In this document: piece by piece, positions 23,319 to 32,080 of the stretch
Numbering within the stretch: position 1 is the stretch's first letter
Layout of the letters: each line of letters begins with the position of its first letter
NCBI GenBank assembly: GCA_964450265.1
Contig: CAYVCY010000004.1
Coordinates: 1-41,202, forward strand
Direction: 5' to 3'
From: JAEZJZ01 sp964450265
GTDB lineage: Bacteria; Bacillota; UBA994; UBA5500
DNA: 41,202 nt
Translations under genes and position numbers: made by a program
Notes under the pieces: generated by a model
What the model saw: the letters and a program-made list of their open reading frames with translations, nothing else
Database searches by the model: none
What the model was told of the DNA's origin: nothing

Positions 23319-23397
23319 TGCCCAGAACAGCTGCGCTAGTAGTGTGCGTCATTTAGACTAATTCGACAGAGACAGGGAAAATCCTACAGGAGAAAAA

Positions 23398-24201
23398 CTA
23401 TTTCGACTGCGAATGGCACTCGCCGAACATCACCTGTAAGTATTTTTGACGCATGGCATCGCGATTTAGTTCTGAGGGCCAAAGCTCTACTTTGTCCACC
23501 GGAAGGCGCATGGCGGCGCTGACATTGTCGTAGACCGATCGACTCTCCTTGTCCAGGGACTGCAACAGCTCTTTCACCTGCTGGCGAGTGCTATGCCCAT
23601 CCAACGGGCAAGGGTTTTGAATCGGCTCCCAATCAAAGAATCTATATGCAGACTTGATCTCCTGTTCGCGCAGATAGATCAACGGTCTGATCACGGTTAA
23701 TCGGCTGCGGTCCTGTTCTGTGACCGGCGTGAATGTCTTGATCTGACCCGAAAACAAAAGGCTGATCAGGAAAGTCTCGACGGCATCATCGTGGTGATGG
23801 GCCAATGCTAGTCGGTTATAACCTTCCCTGGTGGCGATGCGGTTCAGAGCACCGCGACGAAAGAACGCACAGCGCGGACATGGGTTCTGTTTGCTAGGAG
23901 CAAAGACTAGCTTAGCTAAATCCAACCGTTCCAGAAACAACGGTACCTGCAGACTGCGGCATAGCTGCTGAACCCGTTCGCTCGGAAACTGATCATCAAA
24001 CAGCGGATCGATGGTTGCAGCGGCCAAGTCAAAGGAAAAGGGGGCATATTCCCTGATTACGGCCAGCGCGTAGAGCAGGAACGAACTGTCCTTTCCTCCA
24101 GACAACCCGACCAGACAACGATCTCCCGGCATCAGCATGTCGAACTCCATCAACGCGCGCCAAATCTTGCGTACGTAGTTCTTGGGTAATTTGGCTTGCA
24201 T
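23398..24201 (-). CDS. ttcA: TtcA-like tRNA 2-thiocytidine synthetase
   Basis: A 267-residue PP-loop ATPase. The ATP motif is VGLSGGKDSSFLLYAL (near 32-45). The Fe-S cysteines are CPRC (in NPCPRCAFFRRGALN) and a third in NPCPLDGHSTR. HHHDDAVETFLISLLFSG is the typical mid-protein helix. TtcA uses a 4Fe-4S cluster and ATP to thiolate C32 of certain tRNAs. The start is either ATG 24207 or, better spaced from AAGGGG, ATG 24201. Some TtcA-family proteins act on other bases, so the exact target nucleotide is inferred. Confidence 0.85.
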   Translation of the reverse strand: MQAKLPKNYVRKIWRALMEFDMLMPGDRCLVGLSGGKDSSFLLYALAVIREYAPFSFDLAAATIDPLFDDQFPSERVQQLCRSLQVPLFLERLDLAKLVFAPSKQNPCPRCAFFRRGALNRIATREGYNRLALAHHHDDAVETFLISLLFSGQIKTFTPVTEQDRSRLTVIRPLIYLREQEIKSAYRFFDWEPIQNPCPLDGHSTRQQVKELLQSLDKESRSVYDNVSAAMRLPVDKVELWPSELNRDAMRQKYLQVMFGECHSQSK

Positions 24202-24288
24202 GAACATCCCCTTCCCTGATCACTTTAGTATAGCCTGTAGCCGGGAAATGCTCAAGAAAAGAGAGTCGACAGCAGAAATTGCCTCCTC

Positions 24289-25203
24289 TCAATTGAGCCA
24301 GCCCACGAGGAGGGCGTTCAACAAACTCAAGCCGACCATCTGCAACTCGCGCACGGCCACTTGCCGACGGTCGAACACATCCTGCGCAAAGGCAAACCAG
24401 GCCCCAGCGAGGGCGATCAAGGCTGTCCAGATGAATCGACTGCTCACCAAAGTGCCAAGAGCGGCCGCCAAGGAGGTGAGCAGAAAATAAAACACCACCA
24501 GACCTCGCGCCCGGGGCAATCCAACCCGCTGGGCCAGCCAGGCAATGGTGGTCAGTTTAGGGGGATTGGCCTGCAAGTCCCGCTGCCAATCGGGCAAGTG
24601 ATGCTGCATCAACCAACTGACGCAGAGCAGGCCGTGCAGCACGGCTCCGACTATGACACGCAGCTCTAGTTGACTGGCCAGCGCCTGATAGGCGGCTAGA
24701 CCGCAAGCCGTGATCGCCGGAAATGCCGCCAACCACTCACCCAGCCAGGGGCGATAGGACAAGCGCCATGGTCGACAACTATAGGCCACCGCTCCCCAGA
24801 GGCCGACGGCCAATAAAAACCAGATACCAGGAGGGGCTGCTGACGCCCAGACGACGCCGAACACCAGAAGCAGGCTGAGCGCCGCCACTACGCCCAACTC
24901 GCTGACCGTGAAGATCCCCAAACGCAACACTCCACTGCCGCCAGAGAGATACTCGTCAGCCTGGCGATCGGTGCCGGTCTGCCAATCGGTGCGGTCATTG
25001 AGACTGTGCGCTAGCCAGCCTTGGATCACCGTAGCTACAATCAACACCCGCAGAGACTCCGACCAGCCGCCAATCGCCGGCTTCACCCCACTAGCCAGCC
25101 CGGCCGCCATGAGCAGGGCGCCTCCACTCCATGAAAGGGTAGCCACCGGCCGCACCAGCAGCCCCACTCCGGTTAACTTACGGGACAAATGCTTGACCAG
25201 CAT
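24289..25203 (-). CDS. UbiA family prenyltransferase (MenA-like)
   Basis: A roughly 304-residue polytopic membrane enzyme with eight or nine helices. The two Mg-diphosphate motifs are NDRTDWQTGTDRQAD (about 74-88) and HHLPDWQRDLQANPPKLTT (about 200-218), which resemble 1,4-dihydroxy-2-naphthoate prenyltransferases. Start ATG 25203 follows GAGGCGGG and is 13 bp beyond the stop of the polyprenyl diphosphate synthase, which would supply its prenyl donor. The pair suggests menaquinone or another prenylated quinone, although no other men genes lie in the window. The aromatic substrate is not certain. Confidence 0.82.
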   Translation of the reverse strand: MLVKHLSRKLTGVGLLVRPVATLSWSGGALLMAAGLASGVKPAIGGWSESLRVLIVATVIQGWLAHSLNDRTDWQTGTDRQADEYLSGGSGVLRLGIFTVSELGVVAALSLLLVFGVVWASAAPPGIWFLLAVGLWGAVAYSCRPWRLSYRPWLGEWLAAFPAITACGLAAYQALASQLELRVIVGAVLHGLLCVSWLMQHHLPDWQRDLQANPPKLTTIAWLAQRVGLPRARGLVVFYFLLTSLAAALGTLVSSRFIWTALIALAGAWFAFAQDVFDRRQVAVRELQMVGLSLLNALLVGWLN

Positions 25204-25216
25204 ACCCGCCTCGGCT

Positions 25217-26170
25217 CTAAGAGACACGGGACAAGACGAAGTCCGCCAGAAAGAGCAACGCCGTCTTCGCATCCTGATCTGGAACGCCATCCAACTGCCG
25301 CTTCGCCTGTCGGATCAACTGACGGGCGCGCCGCTCGGCATATTGCAGCGATCTCGTCTCCGCCAGACATTGACCGATCTGTTCCCATTTTTCGGTGCTC
25401 TCAGAACGTATCCAAGCGGAGATTTCATCCCGCCGGGGATGATGCTCCAATGCATGGATCACCGGCAAGGTGATTACCCCCTGCTGCAGGTCCAGCATCA
25501 CCGGCTTACCCAGCTGATCGGGTTCTCCCGAAAAATCGAGCAGGTCATCCTTGACTTGATAAGCCAACCCCAGGTTCAGCCCGTACTGATAGAGCTTATC
25601 GGGAGAAAGAGGATTGCCGAGGCTAAACAACCCGCCCATGCGACAACATTCCGCTAAGAACAGCGCCGTCTTGCGCTTGATGCGGGCAAAGTAATCGTCC
25701 ACTGTAATGTGCGTATCAAAGCGGCGCTCCAGCTGATCCAACTCCCCTTCCACCAGGTTGCCGATCACGCTGGAGACTACCTGCACTGCTTCCAGACCCA
25801 CCTCGCTGGCCAAACCCAGGGCCCGGGCAAAGAAGAAGTCGCCCAACAACACGGCCGAAGTATTGCCAAAGCGCGAGTTGACCGACGGCCGCCCTCGCCG
25901 CAGATCCGCTTCATCCACCACATCATCGTGGACTAGCGAACCGAGATGAATCAGCTCTAGTGCCGCCGCCACCTTAACCACGATATCCTTGTCCGCTTTT
26001 CCCAGCTTTGCAGTGAGAATAGTGATCAGCGGACGAATCCGCTTACCGCTTCTTTCCAGGAAATAAGCAGTCGTAGTTGACAAGCTGGGGCAGACGGTGG
26101 CCACTGTCCGGCCCATCACTGCTTCCACTTGCAACAACTCGGTCTCTACAGAACGATAAACCTCATTCAT
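25217..26170 (-). CDS. trans-polyprenyl diphosphate synthase
   Basis: A 317-residue E-type prenyl synthase that extends isoprenoid diphosphates with IPP. The first aspartate-rich motif is LVHDDVVDEADLRRGRP and the second QVKDDLLDFSG; the FLERSGKRIRPLI segment is also conserved. Residues upstream of the first motif are small, consistent with a long product (C30-C40). ATG 26170 is preferred; an upstream TTG (26182) lies 8 nt past GGAGG and is also possible. It is followed 13 bp later by the UbiA-like gene, suggesting side-chain supply for quinone synthesis. Confidence 0.92.
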   Translation of the reverse strand: MNEVYRSVETELLQVEAVMGRTVATVCPSLSTTTAYFLERSGKRIRPLITILTAKLGKADKDIVVKVAAALELIHLGSLVHDDVVDEADLRRGRPSVNSRFGNTSAVLLGDFFFARALGLASEVGLEAVQVVSSVIGNLVEGELDQLERRFDTHITVDDYFARIKRKTALFLAECCRMGGLFSLGNPLSPDKLYQYGLNLGLAYQVKDDLLDFSGEPDQLGKPVMLDLQQGVITLPVIHALEHHPRRDEISAWIRSESTEKWEQIGQCLAETRSLQYAERRARQLIRQAKRQLDGVPDQDAKTALLFLADFVLSRVS

Positions 26171-26276
26171 TTTGGATACCAACCTCACCACCTCCAAGCA
26201 GTACCATTATTTAGTGTTACCGCTTGCAAGCTGGTCATACCCCGCGCCGCTGGTGCCCATCTCTCCCGTCGAGATC

Positions 26277-27386
26277 CTATCCCTTCACAGCTAGCTGCCG
26301 CTCGATTATATCCACCACTTGCGCGGCCGCCGCCGGCCTGGCCAAACGCTTGGCCATCCGACCCAGGATGTCCAGCCTCTCCTGGTCGCGCAGCAATTGG
26401 GCTATCTTCACCCCGGCATAGCGGTCATCGAACAGACGGATTGCTGCCCCCTGTTCGGTAAGAAAGTTACTGTTCCGATCCTCCTGACCAGGGATGGGCG
26501 AGATGATTACGATTGGCTTTGCTTGGCTGAGCGCTTCTGCCGCAGTAACCCCCCCTGGTTTAGTCAGCACTAGGTCGGAGGCGGCCATCAACTGATGGAC
26601 GTGATCCACGAATCCGTAGACCCGGCAGGAACACTTACCTCGATAGCGTTCTAGCTCGCTGCGCAGCATCTCATTGCGGCCGGTGACCACCAAGATCTGC
26701 GCGTCCTGCGAGGCAACATCCATCTGCTTGACGATAGCCGCGATATTGCCGAGCCCCAGAGAGCCCCCCATCACCAACACCGTCGGCCGATCCAACAGCT
26801 CCAATTGCTTGCGAGCCGCTTGTTTGTCCAACTGGCTACGGAATTTATTCATAATCGGAATGCCGGTGGGCTGCACCAGGTCAGCGGATACGCCCATCTC
26901 CCGCATCAAGAAAGTCAGCGCTTCGTGGGCAATGCAATAGAGATCGTTTCCTGCCTGCAACCAATAAGGATGAACAGTGAAATCGGTAATCACGGTGGTC
27001 AGGTGATGATAGATGCGTCGCCGGTGTTTCAGGGTGCCGATCAGGCCTGAACTAAACGCATGGGTGCAGATGATCGCTTGCGGATTGTACTCCTTGATCA
27101 CCCGGGCGAGAGCCCTGGCCAGCAGGCGGTTAGGCAGTGCGGCTAGATCGATGCTGGACTCTCCCTCGGTGGAAGCGTACAGCTTGCCGTAGGCTTTGGG
27201 CGTATAACGCACCATGCTCAAGTAACCCTCTAGGATCACCCTATTGAGGGCTGGACTAATATAGCTCAGCGTATCCACGATGGCCACCCGAGCCAGAGGT
27301 GAGCGGCGCAGGATCTCTTCCTGCAACGCCCGGGCAACTTGGTCATGCCCCGCACCTACTGAGGCGGAGAAGATCAGAGTATCCAT
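26277..27386 (-). CDS. MGDG-synthase/UgtP-like glycolipid glycosyltransferase
   Basis: A 369-residue GT28-type (GT-B) glycosyltransferase. The N-terminal MDTLIFSASVGAGHDQVARA is the MGDG-synthase acceptor-domain signature. The C-terminal donor domain has VLVMGGSLGLGNI and KPGGVTAAEALSQAKP followed by PGQEDRNSNFL. Relatives transfer galactose or glucose from UDP-sugar to diacylglycerol at the membrane. Start ATG 27386 follows GAGGGGTG. It lies 18 bp after endonuclease IV in the same direction, so the two probably share a transcript. The sugar and lipid are not determined by sequence. Confidence 0.88.
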   Translation of the reverse strand: MDTLIFSASVGAGHDQVARALQEEILRRSPLARVAIVDTLSYISPALNRVILEGYLSMVRYTPKAYGKLYASTEGESSIDLAALPNRLLARALARVIKEYNPQAIICTHAFSSGLIGTLKHRRRIYHHLTTVITDFTVHPYWLQAGNDLYCIAHEALTFLMREMGVSADLVQPTGIPIMNKFRSQLDKQAARKQLELLDRPTVLVMGGSLGLGNIAAIVKQMDVASQDAQILVVTGRNEMLRSELERYRGKCSCRVYGFVDHVHQLMAASDLVLTKPGGVTAAEALSQAKPIVIISPIPGQEDRNSNFLTEQGAAIRLFDDRYAGVKIAQLLRDQERLDILGRMAKRLARPAAAAQVVDIIERQLAVKG

Positions 27387-27404
27387 AATTAGCGGTCACC
27401 CCTC

Positions 27405-28262
27405 TCAAGACCTTACCGCTGCAATCTCCTTCACGGTAGCGATGTCCCGGGCATAGTCGCGATAACTATCCACTGGCGTCTCCAAATGCCAGGGCAAAGT
27501 GCGGATCCACGGGTGATTGAGTAGATTCTCAAAACCCTGACGGCCAATCTCGCCCTGACCAATGTTAGCATGACGATCCCGATGGCTACCGGCGGGCATC
27601 TTGCTATCATTTAGGTGCAATACCCGCGCCCGCCCCAAACCCACATGCCGCTCAATGTCTTCCACCAGGCGATCCACTTCGCTGCGCTCCGTGAAATCAT
27701 ATCCCGCGCCAAACAGGTGGCAGGAATCTAGACAGACCCCCACTTGCTCTGGGCGTCCCAACCCCCTCCAAATAACCCCTAGTTCCTCTAGACTGCCGAT
27801 CTCGTTGCCCTGCAGAGCCATCGTCTCCAACAACAACCAGGCATCGCCATCGTATCCGGACAACCCTTGGTCCAAAACTCTGATCACCCGCTCCAGGGCA
27901 CGCTGCCGCTGGTCGGGAGAACTCCCCGGGTGCATGACCAGATACTCTATCCCCAGAGCAGACATGCGCTCTAGGTCGTCTCGCACCACCATGGTGGCAA
28001 AATCGATCAGCTTATCCTTGTCGCTGGCCGGGTTCACCGTATATGGCAGGTGACCACAAACCTGGTAGATATCGTGCTCCCGGCGCAGCTGGAGCCAGCG
28101 GGCAATCTCCGCATCGCCGATGGCGCGGGCAGCCCCGCCCCGGGGGTTACGAGTGAAGAACTGAAAGGTGTTAGCTCCAATTTCCGCCGCCTGAGGGACA
28201 ACTTTATCCACTCCCTTGGCGATGGAAAGGAAGGCACCGATGCGCAGTGTATGCTCACTCAT
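27405..28262 (-). CDS. nfo: endonuclease IV
   Basis: A 285-residue TIM-barrel AP endonuclease with three zinc ions. Conserved pieces appear in order: GANTFQFFTRNPRGG, YLVMHPGS, LLLETMALQGNEIG, VCLDSCHLFGAGYD, VLHLNDSK and GSHRDRHANIGQGEIG, containing the metal-binding H, E, D residues. It nicks 5' of abasic sites. ATG 28262 overlaps the stop of the preceding gene by 8 nt, so it is coupled to it. It complements Nth and Mpg encoded 19 kb away. Confidence 0.96.
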   Translation of the reverse strand: MSEHTLRIGAFLSIAKGVDKVVPQAAEIGANTFQFFTRNPRGGAARAIGDAEIARWLQLRREHDIYQVCGHLPYTVNPASDKDKLIDFATMVVRDDLERMSALGIEYLVMHPGSSPDQRQRALERVIRVLDQGLSGYDGDAWLLLETMALQGNEIGSLEELGVIWRGLGRPEQVGVCLDSCHLFGAGYDFTERSEVDRLVEDIERHVGLGRARVLHLNDSKMPAGSHRDRHANIGQGEIGRQGFENLLNHPWIRTLPWHLETPVDSYRDYARDIATVKEIAAVRS

Positions 28263-28788
28263 GCAGCATCTGCCTCAGCTGATCAGCCAGATAAACGGTC
28301 AAAGGCTGGCCACAGCAGTTGACTCCGCCCATGAAGTCGGGTTGCAGCCGGAAAAAGTTGACGATGATCGCGTTCAGCTCTGGGCGCAGATAGGCCTCCT
28401 CCAGATGCAGTGGCGCAAAATACACGGTGATCGTGCGTTCCACTGAAAACTCCTCTGACAGCTGGTCTGCCAACTGATCCAAATTCAATACCTTGATCGG
28501 TTGCGCCATCTCCTGCGTCAAGCTGAGATCCTCCAGCATCCAGAGGTTGTTATTAAAGAAGCGGCCTTCCTTCTTGTTGGCCGGGCGCAGGGGTTCGCGA
28601 TTGGTAATTCCACTGAGCACCTTGCGCACCGCCTCGGCATCGAACTCCTGGTCATAGACCATGGTCATTGCCGGGAGAGCTGCCAGGTCGTTGAGGAAGC
28701 GCTCGTTGACCTTCTCCTTATCTTTGGTGGCATCCCAGTAGTAGAGCATGGCCTCGATCGCTTCCAGATTAGTATGTAGCTTGATCAC
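28255..28788 (-). CDS. unrecognised 177-residue protein
   Basis: No family recognised. Soluble, acidic, no membrane segment. N-terminal helix MIKLHTNLEAIEAMLYYWDA, then a segment around GRFFNNNLWMLEDLSLT, a beta-like TITVYFAPLHLEEAYLRPEL, and a C-terminal cysteine pair in GGVNCCGQPLTVYLADQLR. The start is GTG 28788, 9 nt after GGAG. It lies 54 bp after arcA and overlaps nfo by 8 nt, so it is translated with both. A link to arginine metabolism or DNA repair cannot be told from sequence. Confidence 0.75.
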   Translation of the reverse strand: MIKLHTNLEAIEAMLYYWDATKDKEKVNERFLNDLAALPAMTMVYDQEFDAEAVRKVLSGITNREPLRPANKKEGRFFNNNLWMLEDLSLTQEMAQPIKVLNLDQLADQLSEEFSVERTITVYFAPLHLEEAYLRPELNAIIVNFFRLQPDFMGGVNCCGQPLTVYLADQLRQMLHE

Positions 28789-28842
28789 GTCTACTCTCTC
28801 CTCTCACAGAGATCATTTCAACCAACTATCGCACTCTCCAGG

Positions 28843-30051
28843 TCAGTCCTCACGCAGCAGAGGCAAGGTCATACAGTGAGGGCCCCCGCGGCCGCGCACT
28901 AATTCTGCTCCCCGCACCTCCACCACCTCGATGCCGTGGTCCCGCAGGATCCGATTGGTGACCAGATTGCGGTCATAAGTAATCACCTTGCCTGGGGATA
29001 AGGCAACTGTGTTAGTGCTGTCGTTCCATTGCTCGCGCGCAGCCGTGATCGGATCGTCGCCGCCAGAGCGGATCAAATTCACCGCCGGCAAGTGTAATAC
29101 TTCCGCCAAGGCGGAAGATAACTCTCCACAGGCCCGCGCCTCCACGTCTCCCGAGGGCCCGACCTCCATGCGATATACGGAGAGCTCGTGCTCAACACCG
29201 GGATAGAGCAGGAACTGATCCCGATCGACGGCGGTAAACACGGTGTCCAGATGCATGTATGCACGGCGAGCCGGGATGGCAATCACCAGAATAGTCTTCA
29301 CTCGCCGTTGGCGCAGCAGTCGCTCTGCTGCCGCCTCAATGGCTGCTGCCGTGGTCCGTTCGGTCAAACCGATGGCCAATACGTCGGGGCTGAGCACCAG
29401 GACATCTCCGCCTTCTAGCCCGATAGGCAGCTGCTCCGGGAAGCAGAGCCCGGTCTGCGAGAAGAGAGGATGGTGCTCCTGCACCATCCGCAGGAAGACG
29501 TTCTCTCGCTGACGGGAGAAGTTGTACATCCGGCTGAGCATCAAACAGGAACCGATCATCATGCCGTGATCCCGCGTGAAGTACATGCTGGGCAACGGAG
29601 AGACGATGAACGGATAGTGCCGCCCGATCAGGTCGCTGAGCGAAGGTTGCCTCTTTAAGGGAAGAATTTGGCGCTTATGTACTCCGGCAATCAAGGTGGC
29701 CACCAGCTCTTGCGGAGTGAGGCGCTCTAAGTACTGCCTCACCACCTCATGTTCGGCCAAATAGTGCAAGTCACAGGCCCGAAAATGTGCGTCTAACGTC
29801 TTGTCCCGGATGCCTGATTGCTGCAAAACCTCTGTGGCCAGATCTTCTATGTAATGGACCTCTACCCCATGCTGACGCAGTACGCGCACAAACTCGTCAT
29901 GTTCCTGCTGAGCCACATCCAGCCAGGGGATCTCGTCAAACAACATCTCCTCCAAATAGCGGGGAGTGAGATTTTGCAGTTCAGGTCCTGGGCGGTGGAC
30001 CAACACCCGTTTCAGGGTGCCGACCTCGGAAGTTACCGATAGATGTGTCAC
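28843..30051 (-). CDS. arcA: arginine deiminase
   Basis: A 402-residue enzyme that hydrolyses L-arginine to citrulline and ammonia, the first step of the ADI pathway. Guanidino-modifying motifs are complete: YFTRDHGMMIG, LEGGDVLVLSPDVLAIG, MHLDTVFT, and the catalytic cysteine in RGGPHCMTLPL near the C-terminus. The start is GTG 30051, 7 nt after AAGGAGG. No arcB (ornithine transcarbamylase), arcC or arcD lies nearby; the rest of the pathway must be elsewhere if present. It leads a group of arcA, an unknown protein and nfo. Confidence 0.96.
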   Translation of the reverse strand: MTHLSVTSEVGTLKRVLVHRPGPELQNLTPRYLEEMLFDEIPWLDVAQQEHDEFVRVLRQHGVEVHYIEDLATEVLQQSGIRDKTLDAHFRACDLHYLAEHEVVRQYLERLTPQELVATLIAGVHKRQILPLKRQPSLSDLIGRHYPFIVSPLPSMYFTRDHGMMIGSCLMLSRMYNFSRQRENVFLRMVQEHHPLFSQTGLCFPEQLPIGLEGGDVLVLSPDVLAIGLTERTTAAAIEAAAERLLRQRRVKTILVIAIPARRAYMHLDTVFTAVDRDQFLLYPGVEHELSVYRMEVGPSGDVEARACGELSSALAEVLHLPAVNLIRSGGDDPITAAREQWNDSTNTVALSPGKVITYDRNLVTNRILRDHGIEVVEVRGAELVRGRGGPHCMTLPLLRED

Positions 30052-30107
30052 CTAATCACCTCCTTGACAATAGCGGCTAAGAATAACCCATCTCTTGCAG
30101 GCATCCT

Positions 30108-30347
30108 CTACGGGCGCTCATTGACGAAACCAGGCTCAGGTGGCCGGTCAGACGCATGCGCGATCTTCTGGCGGAAGTAGTACAGTTCATCTAGAGTGCG
30201 CTGCAGCCAGAGGATGCTGTTGTCGATCAACCGACCATCTATCTGTTCGTCAGCCACGGTCCAAGCACCTGCCAGGCCTTCCAACGTTTCTTGCACCCGA
30301 TAGCGACAGGCCTTGCGGTACTGTTCGTCGTTCATATAATCGGTCAT
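30108..30347 (-). CDS. small protein of unknown function (79 residues)
   Basis: Hydrophilic helical protein: MTDYMNDEQYRKACRYRVQE and a second helix NSILWLQRTLDELYYFRQKI. No family recognised. Start ATG 30347 has AAAGGAG upstream and is preferred over an in-frame ATG at 30392. It precedes arcA by 56 bp in the same direction and may be cotranscribed with it. Confidence 0.6.
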   Translation of the reverse strand: MTDYMNDEQYRKACRYRVQETLEGLAGAWTVADEQIDGRLIDNSILWLQRTLDELYYFRQKIAHASDRPPEPGFVNERP

Positions 30348-30450
30348 TCCCTCAACTCCTTTCGGTTTATTCTGCTCGTCAGTGGGAGGCAATACCCTTC
30401 GCTGCGCTCAGGGTGTCAGCGGGTAAGATGCCGCGGATAAGGCGCCGCAG

Positions 30451-30529
30451 GACAGTGGGGACAGACCGCTCTGTTCCATTCCGCCAAGGCGGAACAGAAC
30501 AGAGGGTCAGTCCACCAGTCCCACTGTCT
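30451..30529. repeat. nested palindrome of the GGGAC family
   Basis: Outer arms GACAGTGGGGAC (30451-30462) and GTCCCACTGTC (30519-30529) enclose arms CTCTGTTC (30469-30476) and GAACAGAG (30497-30504), with CCGCC/GGCGG at the tip. The RNA would form one long, interrupted hairpin of about 79 nt. Confidence 0.6.
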
Positions 30530-30553
30530 GAGGCCTCAACCGAAGAATCTGGA

Positions 30554-30581
30554 TCCCGGCGACGCCGAAGCGTCGCCGGGA
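30554..30581. repeat. GC-rich perfect hairpin
   Basis: Arms CCCGGCGACGC (30555-30565) and GCGTCGCCGGG (30570-30580) with a CGAA loop. There is no T-tract on either side. It may be a structural part of the repeat block rather than a terminator. Confidence 0.6.
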
Positions 30582-30687
30582 AAGACCCTTCGCCGCGCTC
30601 GACAAAAAAAGCTGCTCGGCAAGGGATGCCTTAGTAGTTTGTGTTATCTAGTACAGAGAAAACCGTTGATCATCCCATGGACGCTAA

Positions 30688-30722
30688 GGGGAGCACCGTC
30701 TGTAGCCGATGCTCCCCTTTCT
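30688..30722 (-). terminator. hairpin after the aldo/keto reductase gene
   Basis: Arms AGGGGAGCA and TGCTCCCCT are perfectly complementary around a roughly 16-nt loop, 18 bp past the minus-strand reductase stop. The T-tract after it on the minus strand is short (CCCCTTAG), so termination is probable but not strong. Confidence 0.5.
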
Positions 30723-30739
30723 TGGTTCGAACTAGCTGG

Positions 30740-31891
30740 CTATTGCTTCTCCTGCCACCACTCCTGGTGAATTTCCTTCAGATGCTGGCGGATGAGCAAG
30801 TGCTGCGGGCAAGCGCCCTCGCACTGACCGCATTCTACACAGAGGGCTGCATGCTTGTTGCCCTCGACCATTCGAGCATAATTCTGCAGCACCCGCTGGC
30901 GAGGCAAGTTGTAGATAGATGCCTCGTTATGCATGGTAAACAAGGAAGGGATGGCTACCCCGGCGGGGCAAGGCAGGCAATACTCGCAGCCAGTGCAATG
31001 CACCTTGGTGCGGTTGAGGTAAAAGGCCTTGGCCTGGTTCACCAACCCCAATTCCTCGTCTGTCAATGAGCTGGCCACAGCTTCCCCGGCGACCCGCACG
31101 TTCTCCTCCACATGTTGCATGGTGCTCATGCCGCTGAGCAGCAAAGACACTTCCGGATGGTTCCACACCCAGCGCAACGCCCACTCCGCAGCACTGCGCT
31201 TGATCGGCGCTTGATCCCAGATTTCTTGCACTTCGTCGGGTACGTTATTGGTCAAGCGACCGCCGCGCAGCGGCTCCATAATCACCACGGCCAGACCCTT
31301 ATTGGCAGCATAACGCAGACCCTCCAGGCCCGCCTGGTAGTTCTCGTCCATATAGTTATACTGAATCTGGCAAAAATCCCATTCGTGCGCATCCACTATC
31401 TCTTTGAACAACGACAGCTCGTCATGGAAAGAGAATCCGATGCGTTTGATCCGCCCGCCGGCCTTGGCGCGGGCAACGAAGTCAAAGACATCGTGCTTGA
31501 CGCAGTTTTCCCAGCGGGCAGCGTCCAGCGAGTGCAACAGATACATATCGATCTGGTCTGTCTCCAGCTTTTGCAGCTGCTCGTCCAACAGCCGATCGAA
31601 ATCCGCCGGCTGTTCTACCAACCAGGTGGGGCACTTGGTAGCCAAATAGACCTTCTTTCGGTAGCCATCCTTGAGTACCTTGGCCACAAAATGCTCACTA
31701 TTGCCGCCGTGATAATTGTAGGCAGTGTCCACGTAGTTGACACCGTTGTCGATAGCGTAGCGAACCATCTTGATCGCTTCCGACTCGTTAATCTGGCTAG
31801 AGTCGCCGTCAATGACAGGCAGACGCATGGCCCCAAAACCGAGGGCAGAGACTTTAGTCTCTTTGTCTCGGCCAAAACTCCGATACTGCAT
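30740..31891 (-). CDS. aldo/keto reductase with C-terminal 4Fe-4S domain
   Basis: A 383-residue protein. Residues 1-270 are the AKR barrel, with the tetrad in YVDTAYNYHGG (D, Y), KVYLATKCP (K) and YLLHSLD (H). The last about 100 residues carry two cysteine clusters, CTGCEYCLPCPAG and CVECGQCEGACPQ, a ferredoxin-like module common in anaerobes. This suggests electrons pass between ferredoxin and NAD(P)H or a substrate. Start ATG 31891 follows AAAGGAGG; an earlier ATG at 31924 lies before it. Monocistronic; the substrate is unknown. Confidence 0.9.
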   Translation of the reverse strand: MQYRSFGRDKETKVSALGFGAMRLPVIDGDSSQINESEAIKMVRYAIDNGVNYVDTAYNYHGGNSEHFVAKVLKDGYRKKVYLATKCPTWLVEQPADFDRLLDEQLQKLETDQIDMYLLHSLDAARWENCVKHDVFDFVARAKAGGRIKRIGFSFHDELSLFKEIVDAHEWDFCQIQYNYMDENYQAGLEGLRYAANKGLAVVIMEPLRGGRLTNNVPDEVQEIWDQAPIKRSAAEWALRWVWNHPEVSLLLSGMSTMQHVEENVRVAGEAVASSLTDEELGLVNQAKAFYLNRTKVHCTGCEYCLPCPAGVAIPSLFTMHNEASIYNLPRQRVLQNYARMVEGNKHAALCVECGQCEGACPQHLLIRQHLKEIHQEWWQEKQ

Positions 31892-32005
31892 CTTGCATCC
31901 TCCTTTGCAAATTGAACCTAGCATTGTGTTTATTTCGCTAGCAAGCCGTGCGATCCCTTTCGCTTACGGAAACGAAACTATTGCGAACTGACTGGGAGAG
32001 CCTTG

Positions 32006-32060
32006 GCCCCCTTGCAAGGGGGCTGTCATGAAGTGACTGAGAGATTATAAGGGGGCTGTC
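32006..32060. repeat. AAGGGGGCTGTC palindromic repeat
   Basis: An 18-bp perfect palindrome GCCCCCTTGCAAGGGGGC (32006-32023) starts the element, and AAGGGGGCTGTC occurs twice (32016-32027 and 32049-32060) around a CATGAAGTGACTGAGAGATT spacer. Similar AGCCCCCTT...CTCAGTCACTT repeats are widespread between genes of anaerobic Bacillota. It lies between the MFS and reductase genes. Confidence 0.6.
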
Positions 32061-32080
32061 CTGCGACAACCCCACCCTGT

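Larger units (their letters stand above)
30348..30739. other. intergenic stretch made of hairpin repeats
   Basis: No gene. It holds a GTCATTC-family unit (30395-30418), a long nested palindrome (30451-30529), an 11-bp GC-rich hairpin (30554-30581), another short GTCATTC-like end (30587-30603) and the terminator-like hairpin at 30688-30722. No frame with a ribosome binding site is visible. Confidence 0.65.
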
